Part shown: positions 1 to 6,202 of the stretch, piece by piece
How positions within the stretch are numbered: position 1 is the first letter of the stretch
How the letters are laid out: each line of letters begins with the position of its first letter
Source: an uncultured Kineosporia sp.
GTDB lineage: Bacteria; Actinomycetota; Actinomycetes; Actinomycetales; Kineosporiaceae
NCBI GenBank assembly: GCA_937859855.1
Contig: CALMAR010000099.1
Span: 1 to 11,825 of the forward strand
DNA: 11,825 bases
Direction: 5' to 3'
Program-made: the position numbers and the translations under genes
The notes under the pieces: generated by a model
Databases searched by the model: none
What the model saw: only the letters and a program-made list of their open reading frames with translations
Told to the model about the DNA's origin: nothing

Positions 1-198
1 GTCGTGGACCTCCCACGCCGCCAGCCCCTCGTCCTGCAGCAGGGACGGGTGCGTGAAGGGGTTGCGGGCGTCCGGGTAGACGGCGGCCAGCGCCGCCTCG
101 CCGGCGACCCGGTGGTCAGGGTGGGAGGCGGGCAGCCGGTCCCAGCCACTCCCGGGGTCGGTGACCAGCCCGCTCGCGGCCAGCAGTTCCCGCGCCGC
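1..198 (-). pseudogene. PIG-L/LmbE-type deacetylase fragment, N-terminus missing
   Basis: Read on the minus strand with codons ending at base 1, this stretch gives SGWDRLPASHPDHRVAGEAAL followed by AVYPDARNPFTHPSLLQDEG and AWEVHD. That is the middle of the LmbE/PIG-L N-acetylglucosaminyl deacetylase family: the HPDH metal- and substrate-site motif, then the YPDARNPF signature. Known members hydrolyse N-acetyl groups of amino sugars, for example in mycothiol synthesis or detoxification, with zinc. The frame runs off the left edge, so the C-terminus lies outside. Upstream of about base 170-200 the expected N-terminal half (HPDDE zinc motif) is absent and alcohol dehydrogenase sequence on the other strand takes over. 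The gene is therefore cut by a rearrangement or an assembly joint. The family call is fairly confident; the right boundary is approximate. Confidence 0.6.
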
Positions 199-637
199 GA
201 GGGCCGCCGGCAGCTCGCAGTCCCGCAGCACGACCCGCCGGGACGCCGTCACCCGGCTCGGCGCCACCGACACGATCGACCCGACCGCGGACGGCGTCCC
301 CGACCTGGAGGTGGATGCGTTCATCGACGCGACCGGGGTCGCCGCGGCGGTGGTCGCCGGGATCCGGGCGGTGCGTCCCGGCGGGTCCGTCGTCCTGGTC
401 GGGATGGGCGCGGACACCGTCGCGCTGCCGATCCCGGTGATCCAGAACCGGGAGCTGAAGCTGACCGGCGTCTTCCGCTACACCGGCACCTGGCCGGTCG
501 CGATCCACCTGGCGGCGGCCGGGCTGGTGGATCTCGACTCGATGGTGACCGGCCGGTTCCCGCTCGACGAGACCGAGCATGCGCTGCGTACCGACCACGA
601 GCCCGGCAGCCTCAAGTCGATGGTGGTGCCACGATGA
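161..637 (+). CDS. Zinc-dependent (polyol-type) alcohol dehydrogenase, 3' fragment
   Basis: This is the C-terminal part of a medium-chain (MDR) sorbitol/xylitol/threonine-type dehydrogenase. Recognisable are TRLGATDTID, then VDAFIDATG, VRPGGSVVLVGMG (end of the Rossmann fold) and NRELKLTGVFRYTGTW with a C-terminal helix, ending in SMVVPR. These enzymes oxidise polyols with NAD using a catalytic zinc. The N-terminal GroES-like domain with the zinc ligands and the first Rossmann strand (GxGPIG) are missing. Convincing similarity begins only at about base 190-225, and a GTG at 161 is the first possible start but lies in foreign sequence. A full enzyme is about 345 aa; only about 140 family residues remain, so the product is very likely inactive. 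The stop overlaps the start of the next gene (ATGA), as in an original polyol operon. Confidence 0.75.
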   Translation: MTSPLAASSSRAARAAGSSQSRSTTRRDAVTRLGATDTIDPTADGVPDLEVDAFIDATGVAAAVVAGIRAVRPGGSVVLVGMGADTVALPIPVIQNRELKLTGVFRYTGTWPVAIHLAAAGLVDLDSMVTGRFPLDETEHALRTDHEPGSLKSMVVPR

Positions 638-1401
638 CCGTCCTGCAGCAGTTCTCCCTCGCCGGTCGCCGGGCCCTGGTGACCGGCGGGAACCGTGGGC
701 TGGGAAACGCTTTCGCGCTCGCCCTGGCCCAGGCCGGGGCAGCCGTGGCATTCTGCGCGCGGGACGCGGCGCTCAACGCCAGGGTGGCGGAGGAGGCATC
801 CGAAGCAGGCCTCGAGCTGGTGCCGATCACCGCGGACATCACCGACGACGCCCAGGTGGAGAAGATGACCGCCACGGCGATCGAGGAGCTCGGCGGCCTC
901 GACATCCTGGTGAACAATGCCGGGATCTGCTTCCACAACGACTCGTTCAGCGTCACCGACGACGAGTGGTCCGGGGTGTTCGACCTGAACGTGCGGGCGC
1001 TGTGGAAGTGCAGCCTGGCCGCGGGCCGGCACATGGTCGAGCAGGGTTCGGGGTCGATCGTCAACATCGGCTCGATCTCCGGCCTGATCGTCAATCGGCC
1101 GCAGTGGCAGCCGGCCTACAACGCCTCCAAGGCGGCCGTGCACCAGCTGACCAAGTCGCTGGCCGCCGAGTGGGCCGGTGCGGGGGTGCGGGTCAACGCC
1201 GTCGCGCCCGGGTACGTGAAGACGGAGATGGCCCCGGTCGACCGGCCCGAGCTGCACCGCTACTGGATCGAGGACGCGCCCCAGCAGCGCTACGCGATGC
1301 CCGAGGAGATCGCGCCCAGCGTGGTGTTCCTGGCCAGTGACGCCGCGGCCTTCGTCACCGGTTCCGTGCTGGTGATCGACGGCGGCTACACCGTCTACTG
1401 A
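634..1401 (+). CDS. SDR family NAD(P)-dependent oxidoreductase (polyol/sugar dehydrogenase type)
   Basis: A complete classical short-chain dehydrogenase of 255 aa. Visible motifs are the cofactor loop TGGNRGLG (17-24), NNAG (94-97), Asn118, the catalytic Ser147 (IGSISG), Tyr162 and Lys166 (YNASK), PG at 192-193, and the C-terminal VTGSVLVIDGGYTVY. The spacing and the QWQPAYNASKAAV stretch resemble bacterial polyol dehydrogenases (D-arabinitol, xylitol or gluconate type), but the substrate cannot be read from sequence. The ATG at 634 overlaps the TGA of the upstream dehydrogenase (ATGA), implying translational coupling; only a weak GGTGG lies upstream. Context with a zinc polyol dehydrogenase and mannitol 2-dehydrogenase supports a role in sugar-alcohol oxidation in the cytoplasm. 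SDR family is certain; the substrate is inferred. Confidence 0.93.
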   Translation: MTVLQQFSLAGRRALVTGGNRGLGNAFALALAQAGAAVAFCARDAALNARVAEEASEAGLELVPITADITDDAQVEKMTATAIEELGGLDILVNNAGICFHNDSFSVTDDEWSGVFDLNVRALWKCSLAAGRHMVEQGSGSIVNIGSISGLIVNRPQWQPAYNASKAAVHQLTKSLAAEWAGAGVRVNAVAPGYVKTEMAPVDRPELHRYWIEDAPQQRYAMPEEIAPSVVFLASDAAAFVTGSVLVIDGGYTVY

Positions 1402-1426
1402 CTCTGCGGGGTCGCCGGCCACGCTT

Positions 1427-1482
1427 CCTGCCGGGCCCCGCGCCGGCTCCGATCAGGCCCCCACCGGCGCCCTCGCGGCAGG
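1427..1482. terminator. Candidate bidirectional terminator between convergent genes
   Basis: Nested inverted repeats sit between the SDR stop and the mannitol dehydrogenase stop. CCTGCCG (1427-1433) pairs with CGGCAGG (1476-1482), and inside it GCGCCGG (1440-1446) pairs with CCGGCGC (1464-1470), leaving a 17-base loop. There is no U tract, which is common for actinobacterial terminators. The placement between converging genes supports the call. Confidence 0.45.
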
Positions 1483-1510
1483 ACCGGCCGTTGCGGAGCG
1501 GCAGCCACCA

Positions 1511-2995
1511 TCACGGCGCCTCCATGGACTCCAATTCCTCCAGGGTGGCCCGGACGCCGCGGGCGTGCAGCGATTCCAGCACCCGCAGGTAGGTCCCGGC
1601 GAAGCGCTCGTCCGACGCCAGATCGGCGAAGAAGTCCGATTGCTCGAGGAAGGCCAGCGGCCGGGAGGACTGCGCGGCGGCCGCGGCGGTGACGTCGTCG
1701 ACGCGCAGGTCGACGATGTCGATCGGCTCGCCCGCCTCGGTGCTGCCCTCGGCGTAGCGGGCCCAGAGGGCGATGATCGCGGCGCAGTGCACGATCGGGC
1801 CGCCGGTGGCCAGCTGGTGCTGCGCCACCGGCAGCAGGAACTTCGGGATCCGGTCGGAGGTGAACGAGTTGATCCGAGCCAGCGTGTCGGCCACCTGCGC
1901 GTTGGAGAACCGCTCGATCAGCTGGTCGGTGTAGCGGGTGAGGTCGATGCCCGGCACCGGCTCGAGGCTCGGGATCGCCTCCTGGCGCATGTACTTCAGC
2001 AGGAAGCCGGCGAACAGCGGGTCCTGTGCACCCTCGTGCACGTAGCGGTAGCCGACCAGGTAGGCGCCGTACCCGAGGGCCTGGTGGCCGGCGTTCAGCA
2101 GCCGCAGCTTCATCAGCTCGTACGGGTGCACGTCCTCCACCACCTGCACCCCGACGTCCTCCAGCGGCGGCCTGCCGTCGGCGAAGGAATCCTCCATCAC
2201 CCACTGGACGAAGTCCTCGCTGAGCACCGGGACGGCGTCGAGGAGGTCGTACCGTTCCCGGACGGCCGCCCGGTCGGCATCGGTGGTTGCGGGGGTGATC
2301 CGGTCGACCATCGAGTTCGGGAAGGGCACCTCCGCCTCGATCCAGTCGGCCAGACCTGCGTCCCGCAACCGGGCGAAGGCGATCACCGCGGTGCGGGTGA
2401 CATCGCCGTTGGCCTGGATGTTGTCGCAGGACACGACGGTGAACGGCGACGTCCCCGCCTCCCTGCGCCGGGCCAATGCCTCGACGACGAAGCCGAACCA
2501 CGTGCCGGGGACGGCGCCGGGCTGCAGATCCGCCTGGACGGCGGGGTTCTCGGCGCGGAACTGGCCCGTCACGTCACTGATGTTGTAGCCCCCTTCGGTC
2601 ACGGTCAGCGAGACGATCCGGGTGCTCGGCGCGACCAGCCGGTCCAGGACCGTGTCGGCCTCGTCGGGGCCGAAGAGAACCTCGGTGATGCACCCGATCA
2701 CGCGCGGCGACCACTGCCCGGCGGGCGGCTTCTCGACCAGGGTGTAGAGGCCGTCCTGGTCCCGCAGGGCGTCCCGGACGGCACGGTCCGCAGGCAGCAG
2801 GCCGACGCCGCAGATCGCCCAGTCCAGCGCCTTCCCCTGGTTCATCAGCCGGTCGAGGTACATCGCCTGGTGGGCCCGGTGGAAGGCGCCGACGCCGAAG
2901 TGGACGACGCCCACGGTGAGCTGCGAGCGGTCGTAGTCGGGAACCGGGATCCGGCCCTTCAGCTCGGGCAACGTCGATGCTGACAGTGTGTCCAT
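1511..2995 (-). CDS. mtlK: Mannitol 2-dehydrogenase (long-chain polyol dehydrogenase)
   Basis: A 494 aa member of the polyol-specific long-chain dehydrogenase family, which oxidises D-mannitol to D-fructose (sometimes D-arabinitol or D-sorbitol) with NAD in the cytoplasm. The N-terminal nucleotide-binding motif VGVVHFGVGAFHRAHQ is at residues 28-43 and VTEGGYNI at 132-139. SCDNIQANG carries Asn192, and the catalytic block KLRLLNAGH gives Lys296, Asn301 and His304. These match, shifted by one, Lys295/Asn300/His303 and Asn191 of the Pseudomonas fluorescens enzyme (493 aa), so length and active site are intact. The ATG at 2995 follows AAAGGCGG about 7 bases upstream. The reading frame stays open further upstream, but that extension is low-complexity and lacks family similarity. 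It converges on the SDR gene and diverges from the MetE-like gene. The family is certain; close relatives such as fructuronate reductase are less likely from length and motif. Confidence 0.93.
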   Translation of the reverse strand: MDTLSASTLPELKGRIPVPDYDRSQLTVGVVHFGVGAFHRAHQAMYLDRLMNQGKALDWAICGVGLLPADRAVRDALRDQDGLYTLVEKPPAGQWSPRVIGCITEVLFGPDEADTVLDRLVAPSTRIVSLTVTEGGYNISDVTGQFRAENPAVQADLQPGAVPGTWFGFVVEALARRREAGTSPFTVVSCDNIQANGDVTRTAVIAFARLRDAGLADWIEAEVPFPNSMVDRITPATTDADRAAVRERYDLLDAVPVLSEDFVQWVMEDSFADGRPPLEDVGVQVVEDVHPYELMKLRLLNAGHQALGYGAYLVGYRYVHEGAQDPLFAGFLLKYMRQEAIPSLEPVPGIDLTRYTDQLIERFSNAQVADTLARINSFTSDRIPKFLLPVAQHQLATGGPIVHCAAIIALWARYAEGSTEAGEPIDIVDLRVDDVTAAAAAQSSRPLAFLEQSDFFADLASDERFAGTYLRVLESLHARGVRATLEELESMEAP

Positions 2996-3232
2996 ATCCG
3001 ACCGCCTTTCAGGACGTCCTCGTTCTGCGGGTCGTCGGTCATCATCTCGCCACTGGGCGCAAACGTCTCCCCCGCAGGCCGGGGCAGGCGCGGGAGCCTT
3101 CCGCCGTCCCTGCCCGTCGGTGTCTCCGTCACCGTGCATGCTGGTGACCGCCCTCGGAACGAGCACTCTCCACCTGACCCGATCGGACCTCCGACCTTCT
3201 GTCGAGGGTCCCGGCCGATTACGCTCGGCAAG

Positions 3233-3255
3233 CGTCGCGGCACCCCGTCGCGGCA
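3233..3255. repeat. Tandem 10-bp direct repeat in the divergent intergenic region
   Basis: CGTCGCGGCA occurs at 3233-3242 and again at 3246-3255 (13-bp period), just upstream of the ribosome binding site of the + strand gene. The region 2996-3274 between the two divergent genes should hold both promoters. I see no convincing -35/-10 pair in it, and the repeat could be an operator or chance in G+C-rich sequence. Confidence 0.3.
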
Positions 3256-3274
3256 ATGATCGGGAGCGGTGGTC

Positions 3275-4309
3275 ATGTCAGAACGTCGTGCGCATCTGGT
3301 GGGGAGCATCGCCAGCGACGATGCCAGGACGGCCATGGCGCTGGCGGTCGAGAAGCTCGGCGGCGACCTGGACTCCCTGCCGGACGGCGAGACAGGTGCG
3401 CGCCGCAACTGGGTGATCAGCATGATCGAGAGCTTCCGCGAGCATCCCGATCTCCAGCTGGCCAGGCCGGGTGACTGGTCCGACTACGACAAGACGCCGC
3501 GATTCACGGTTCGCAGGGGCCGCCGCCTGTACGGCGCCGCGATGGATCTGGGCATCGACACCGCCGCGTCGGCGTCCTTCCCGATCTTCCGCGAGGTCAC
3601 GGCAGGACTCGACGGGACGGGCCGACGGCCGGCGTTCCAGGTCGGCATCCCCGGTGACATCGATCTGTCCATGTTCACCTTCGGACCGTCGGGCCCGGTG
3701 CGGCACCGCAGAGTCTTCACCGAGGCCCTGGCCGCCACGATGCACCGGGTCCGGGCGGACGTCGGCGACGACGCCGTCTTCCAGATCGAGCTGCCCGTCG
3801 AGCTCGTGCTGATCGCCCAGGCCCCCAGAATCGCCCGCGGCGGTCTGGCACGGTTGATGGCACGCCACGTGGCCTCTCTCGCGCTCGGCGCTCCGGCCGG
3901 CAGCCGGTTCGGTGTGCACCTGTGCCTCGGCGACATGAATCACCGGGCTCTCGGCAGGATGTCGGACACCGGCCCACTCGTGAGCCTGGCGAACGCCATC
4001 GTGGCAGCGTGGCCGACGGACCAGAAGCTCGAGTTCATGCACGCGCCGCTGGCCGCGGCCGACAACCCTCCATCCGGGGAGGCCGCCTTCTACCAGCCCC
4101 TGTCCGGGCTCGAACTCGGCCCCGCACGGTTCATCGCGGGGTACGCCCACGAGGACCAGCCGATCGACGAGCAGCTCCGGATCCGGGACCTGATCGAGCA
4201 CGCCGTCGGCCATCCGGCGGACGTGTCCACCAGTTGCGGACTCGGGAGACGGAGGCCGGCCGCCGCGGCCGCCGCGATGGATCGGATCAGGGAGCTGCTC
4301 CGCGGCTGA
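3275..4309 (+). CDS. MetE/UROD-fold protein with methionine-synthase-like zinc site
   Basis: A complete 344 aa protein resembling the C-terminal catalytic domain of cobalamin-independent methionine synthase. It begins HLVGSIASDDARTAMALAVE and LPDGETGARRNWV, a signature of a poorly characterised stand-alone family. The likely zinc ligands are all present and ordered as in MetE (His641, Cys643, Glu665, Cys726 in E. coli). They are His215 and Cys217 in HLCLGD, Glu253 in KLEFMHAP, and Cys321 in STSCGLGRR. The N-terminal folate-polyglutamate domain of MetE is absent. It probably transfers methyl groups to or from a thiol or related substrate, but donor and acceptor are unknown. The ATG at 3275 is chosen because GGGAG lies 8 bases upstream; an in-frame GTG at 3269 is the alternative. 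It is transcribed away from mtlK. Fold is fairly confident, function is inferred. Confidence 0.78.
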   Translation: MSERRAHLVGSIASDDARTAMALAVEKLGGDLDSLPDGETGARRNWVISMIESFREHPDLQLARPGDWSDYDKTPRFTVRRGRRLYGAAMDLGIDTAASASFPIFREVTAGLDGTGRRPAFQVGIPGDIDLSMFTFGPSGPVRHRRVFTEALAATMHRVRADVGDDAVFQIELPVELVLIAQAPRIARGGLARLMARHVASLALGAPAGSRFGVHLCLGDMNHRALGRMSDTGPLVSLANAIVAAWPTDQKLEFMHAPLAAADNPPSGEAAFYQPLSGLELGPARFIAGYAHEDQPIDEQLRIRDLIEHAVGHPADVSTSCGLGRRRPAAAAAAMDRIRELLRG

Positions 4310-4317
4310 CGACCTCT

Positions 4318-4335
4318 CCCGAGCACCCTCTCGGG
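4318..4335. terminator. Candidate bidirectional terminator
   Basis: CCCGAG (4318-4323) and CTCGGG (4330-4335) form a 6-bp perfect stem with a 6-base loop in the 33-bp gap between two convergent stop codons. It is short and has no U tract; the call rests on placement. Confidence 0.4.
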
Positions 4336-4342
4336 CGCAGCC

Positions 4343-4987
4343 TCAGTCCTCGCGCGCGACACCGCGATCGGGTGCGCTCATGTCTCCGGCCCCGGGCGTG
4401 CCGTCGGTGAGCCCGTAGCGCAGGTACACGGTGCCCTTCCGACCGGCTGCCGGCGGTTCCAGGAGTGTGAGGTTCGTGGGCACCGCGCCGCCGTCGAACA
4501 CCTTCTTCCCGACGCCGAGCACGATCGGGTGCACCCAGAGGTCGAGACGGTCGAAGAGCTTCTCGCGCAGGAGGGTCTGCACCAGGTTCAGGCTCCCGAC
4601 GACCTTCACATGCTGGTGCCGGTCACGGATCTCGCGCACCGCGCCGGCCAGATCCGGGCCGAGCTGCGTGGATCCGGCCCAGGTCAGGTCCGGGGTGCCG
4701 CGGGAGGCCACGTATTTCGGGACGCTGTTGAACAGCGTGGCGATCTCGTCGTCCTCGCCGCCCTCCTGGTTCGGCCAGTAGGCGGCGAAGAGGTCGTACG
4801 TCCGGCGGCCGAGCAGGAGGGCGTCCGTCTCCTCGTAGGCGGCACCGACCTGCGCGCCGGAAACCTCGTCCAGCAGCGGTGCCTGCCAGCCGCCGAACGG
4901 GAATCCCTCCGGATCCTCGTCGGGGCCGCCGGGTGCCTGCCCGACGAGGTCGAGGGTTGCGAACAGCTCCTCGTGGATGAGGCCCAT
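4343..4987 (-). CDS. Dihydrofolate reductase family protein (RibD C-terminal domain)
   Basis: A complete 214 aa protein of the RibD-C/DHFR-like superfamily common in actinobacteria. Seen are MGLIHEELFATLDLVGQAPG (strand A with the Leu/Asp start typical of the fold), LLLGRRTYDLFAAYWP at about 57-72, VKVVGSLNLVQTLL, and DLWVHPIVLGVGKKVFDGG. Such stand-alone members are NADPH-dependent reductases of unknown substrate; true folate or riboflavin roles are not implied. The ATG at 4987 has GGGAGCAGGG immediately upstream. The gene lies directly behind a truncated flavin transferase on the same strand, and the upstream reading frame runs about 300 bases into it. It may therefore be read from the upstream operon promoter. 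The last about 15 residues are polar and dispensable-looking. Confidence 0.85.
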   Translation of the reverse strand: MGLIHEELFATLDLVGQAPGGPDEDPEGFPFGGWQAPLLDEVSGAQVGAAYEETDALLLGRRTYDLFAAYWPNQEGGEDDEIATLFNSVPKYVASRGTPDLTWAGSTQLGPDLAGAVREIRDRHQHVKVVGSLNLVQTLLREKLFDRLDLWVHPIVLGVGKKVFDGGAVPTNLTLLEPPAAGRKGTVYLRYGLTDGTPGAGDMSAPDRGVARED

Positions 4988-5664
4988 GCCCTGCTCCCGA
5001 TCAGTCGGTGGTCCCGGACGGGAGGGTAGACCCCGAGGGCGCCGCGGGCCGCCGTCCCGGAGGTCGCGACCGCGCCGGCGCGCAGCGGAACGGTGAGCAG
5101 CGTGCGGCTCCGGTCGCGGGGGTCCTCGACGCCGATTCGCCAGTCCGGGGTGTCAGTGCGGGCGCAGCGCACGACGACGTCCCCGCCGGCGGACACCAGG
5201 ACGTCGTGCCCCTCGTCGGCCGTTCCGGTGGCGAGGCGTTGGGTCAGCCGGTCGAAGGCCTGCTGCACAGCCCAGCCCTTGACCAGTCCTGTGGGTTCGA
5301 AGCCGGGCACGCCGTCCGGGCCGGGCAGCCAGCCCGAGAACGCACCGTCCGTACGGTCTTCCGCCTCGGCGCACAGGTCCGCGACCTCGAGGACCCGAGC
5401 GCCGGCATGTCCGAGGGCCAGTTCGCCGCGGCGGATCCGGCTCACCGCACTCTCGGGCTTCCAGGTGCTGAACCGGGCGTCGTCCTCGCGCAGCGCGGCG
5501 AAGAAGTCCGCGACCGCGCGCGCCACCGCGGGACCGTGCGGTTGCGGGCCGCGCACGTGCACGCTGACCGGAAGGCCCATCACCTGCTCGACGAAGGCCC
5601 GGCGCGGCAGGTTCACCAACGGTGTCCCGCAGCCGAGGTCCGGAAGGGTGGTGGGGGTGATCAC
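4684..5664 (-). CDS. FAD:protein FMN transferase (ApbE-like), C-terminal domain replaced
   Basis: Known ApbE enzymes attach FMN from FAD to a threonine of exported flavoproteins. The GTG at 5664 overlaps the stop of the FMN-binding gene (GTGA). Residues 1-209 match ApbE: MGLPVSVHVRG (29-39), FSTWKPESAVSRI (65-77), TDGAF (105-109), PTGLVKGWAVQ (124-134), VSAGGDV (157-163), WRIGVEDPRD and ATSGTAARGA (200-209). Normally HIVDP and a C-terminal segment containing a metal-binding Asp/Thr follow. Here similarity stops near base 5038. The frame continues for about 117 residues of Arg/Ser/Thr/Pro-rich sequence, which is the wrong frame of the downstream reductase gene, to a stop at 4684. I see no frameshift that would restore the missing part, so a deletion or recombination is likely and activity is doubtful. 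No signal peptide or lipobox is visible, although family members usually act outside the membrane. Confidence 0.75.
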   Translation of the reverse strand: MITPTTLPDLGCGTPLVNLPRRAFVEQVMGLPVSVHVRGPQPHGPAVARAVADFFAALREDDARFSTWKPESAVSRIRRGELALGHAGARVLEVADLCAEAEDRTDGAFSGWLPGPDGVPGFEPTGLVKGWAVQQAFDRLTQRLATGTADEGHDVLVSAGGDVVVRCARTDTPDWRIGVEDPRDRSRTLLTVPLRAGAVATSGTAARGALGVYPPVRDHRLIGSRAWASSTRSCSQPSTSSGRHPAAPTRIRRDSRSAAGRHRCWTRFPARRSVPPTRRRTPSCSAAGRTTSSPPTGRTRRAARTTRSPRCSTASRNTWPPAAPRT

Positions 5665-6173
5665 AGGTGCGCCCGGTCGATCGCGGACTGCAGGGACTGG
5701 ATGTAGCCGTCGCTGGTCACCGTCGCGCCGGAGACGGCGTCGATGCTTCCGCTCTGCTGCTGCACCGCCTCGGAGTTCAGTTGCGGCACGGCGTAGGCGT
5801 TGATCTGCTGGTCGCGGGGGTTCTCGGTCGGGTACACGACCGCCTCGGACTTCGTGATCTTCCCGGCCGCGACGGTGATCTTCACTTGGACCGGCCCCCA
5901 CTGGGTGTCGACCGAGTCGCCGGTGTAGGAGCCCGACTTCGAGCTGCCGGAGGAGCTGCTGGACGACGAACCGCCGGACGAGCTGCCGGACGTTGAGGGC
6001 GCACTCGGGTCGGACGCCGTTCCGCCGCTGGAGGTGTCGCCGGAGGTGTCCGGGACGGCACCTGAGGTGCCGTCGCCGGCGGCGACGCCGGAGCGGCCGA
6101 GGCTGGTGTGGTAGCTGAACAGCAGCACGAGCGCGCTGAGGGTGCTCATGAAGCCGACGACGATCCGGCGCAT
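5661..6173 (-). CDS. FMN-binding domain protein, covalently flavinylated electron carrier
   Basis: A 170 aa exported protein with an N-terminal membrane anchor (residues 4-20, RIVVGFMSTLSALVLLF). A Ser/Gly/Thr-rich flexible linker (about 32-84) is followed by an FMN_bind domain related to RnfG/NqrC. The domain carries the flavinylation motif DAVSGATVT, in which Thr151 of SGAT is the expected FMN-phosphoester acceptor for ApbE. The domain also shows GPVQVKITVAAGKI and NAYAVPQLNSEAV. It likely sits on the outer face of the membrane and receives electrons from the heme/FAD protein encoded just upstream (29-bp gap), passing them to an unknown acceptor. The ATG at 6173 has AGGAG about 7 bases upstream. 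Its stop overlaps the ApbE start, so substrate and modifying enzyme are coupled. Domain call is confident; the acceptor is unknown. Confidence 0.9.
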   Translation of the reverse strand: MRRIVVGFMSTLSALVLLFSYHTSLGRSGVAAGDGTSGAVPDTSGDTSSGGTASDPSAPSTSGSSSGGSSSSSSSGSSKSGSYTGDSVDTQWGPVQVKITVAAGKITKSEAVVYPTENPRDQQINAYAVPQLNSEAVQQQSGSIDAVSGATVTSDGYIQSLQSAIDRAHL

Positions 6174-6202
6174 GGTGATCTCCTGTCGTGGAAGCGGTTC
6201 GG

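Noticed and set aside
4..633. An open frame running in phase from base 4 into the SDR gene, giving a 465 aa fusion
   Set aside because: The upstream 210 residues are Arg/Gly/Pro-rich shadow sequence of the alcohol dehydrogenase read in another frame; the SDR has its own ATG at 634 and normal family length.
1565..2983. A long + strand frame opposite the mannitol dehydrogenase
   Set aside because: Antisense shadow typical of high-GC genes: composition rich in Arg, Gly, His and Gln, no domain, and the minus strand carries a complete enzyme.
2996..3256. An N-terminal extension of mannitol dehydrogenase to 581 aa
   Set aside because: The extension is low-complexity and lacks family similarity; starting at 2995 gives 494 aa with catalytic residues numbered like the known enzyme and a good ribosome binding site.
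5932..6000. Repetitive GAGCTGCCGGA-like motifs in the FMN-binding gene as a regulatory repeat
   Set aside because: They simply encode the Ser/Gly-rich linker between anchor and FMN domain.
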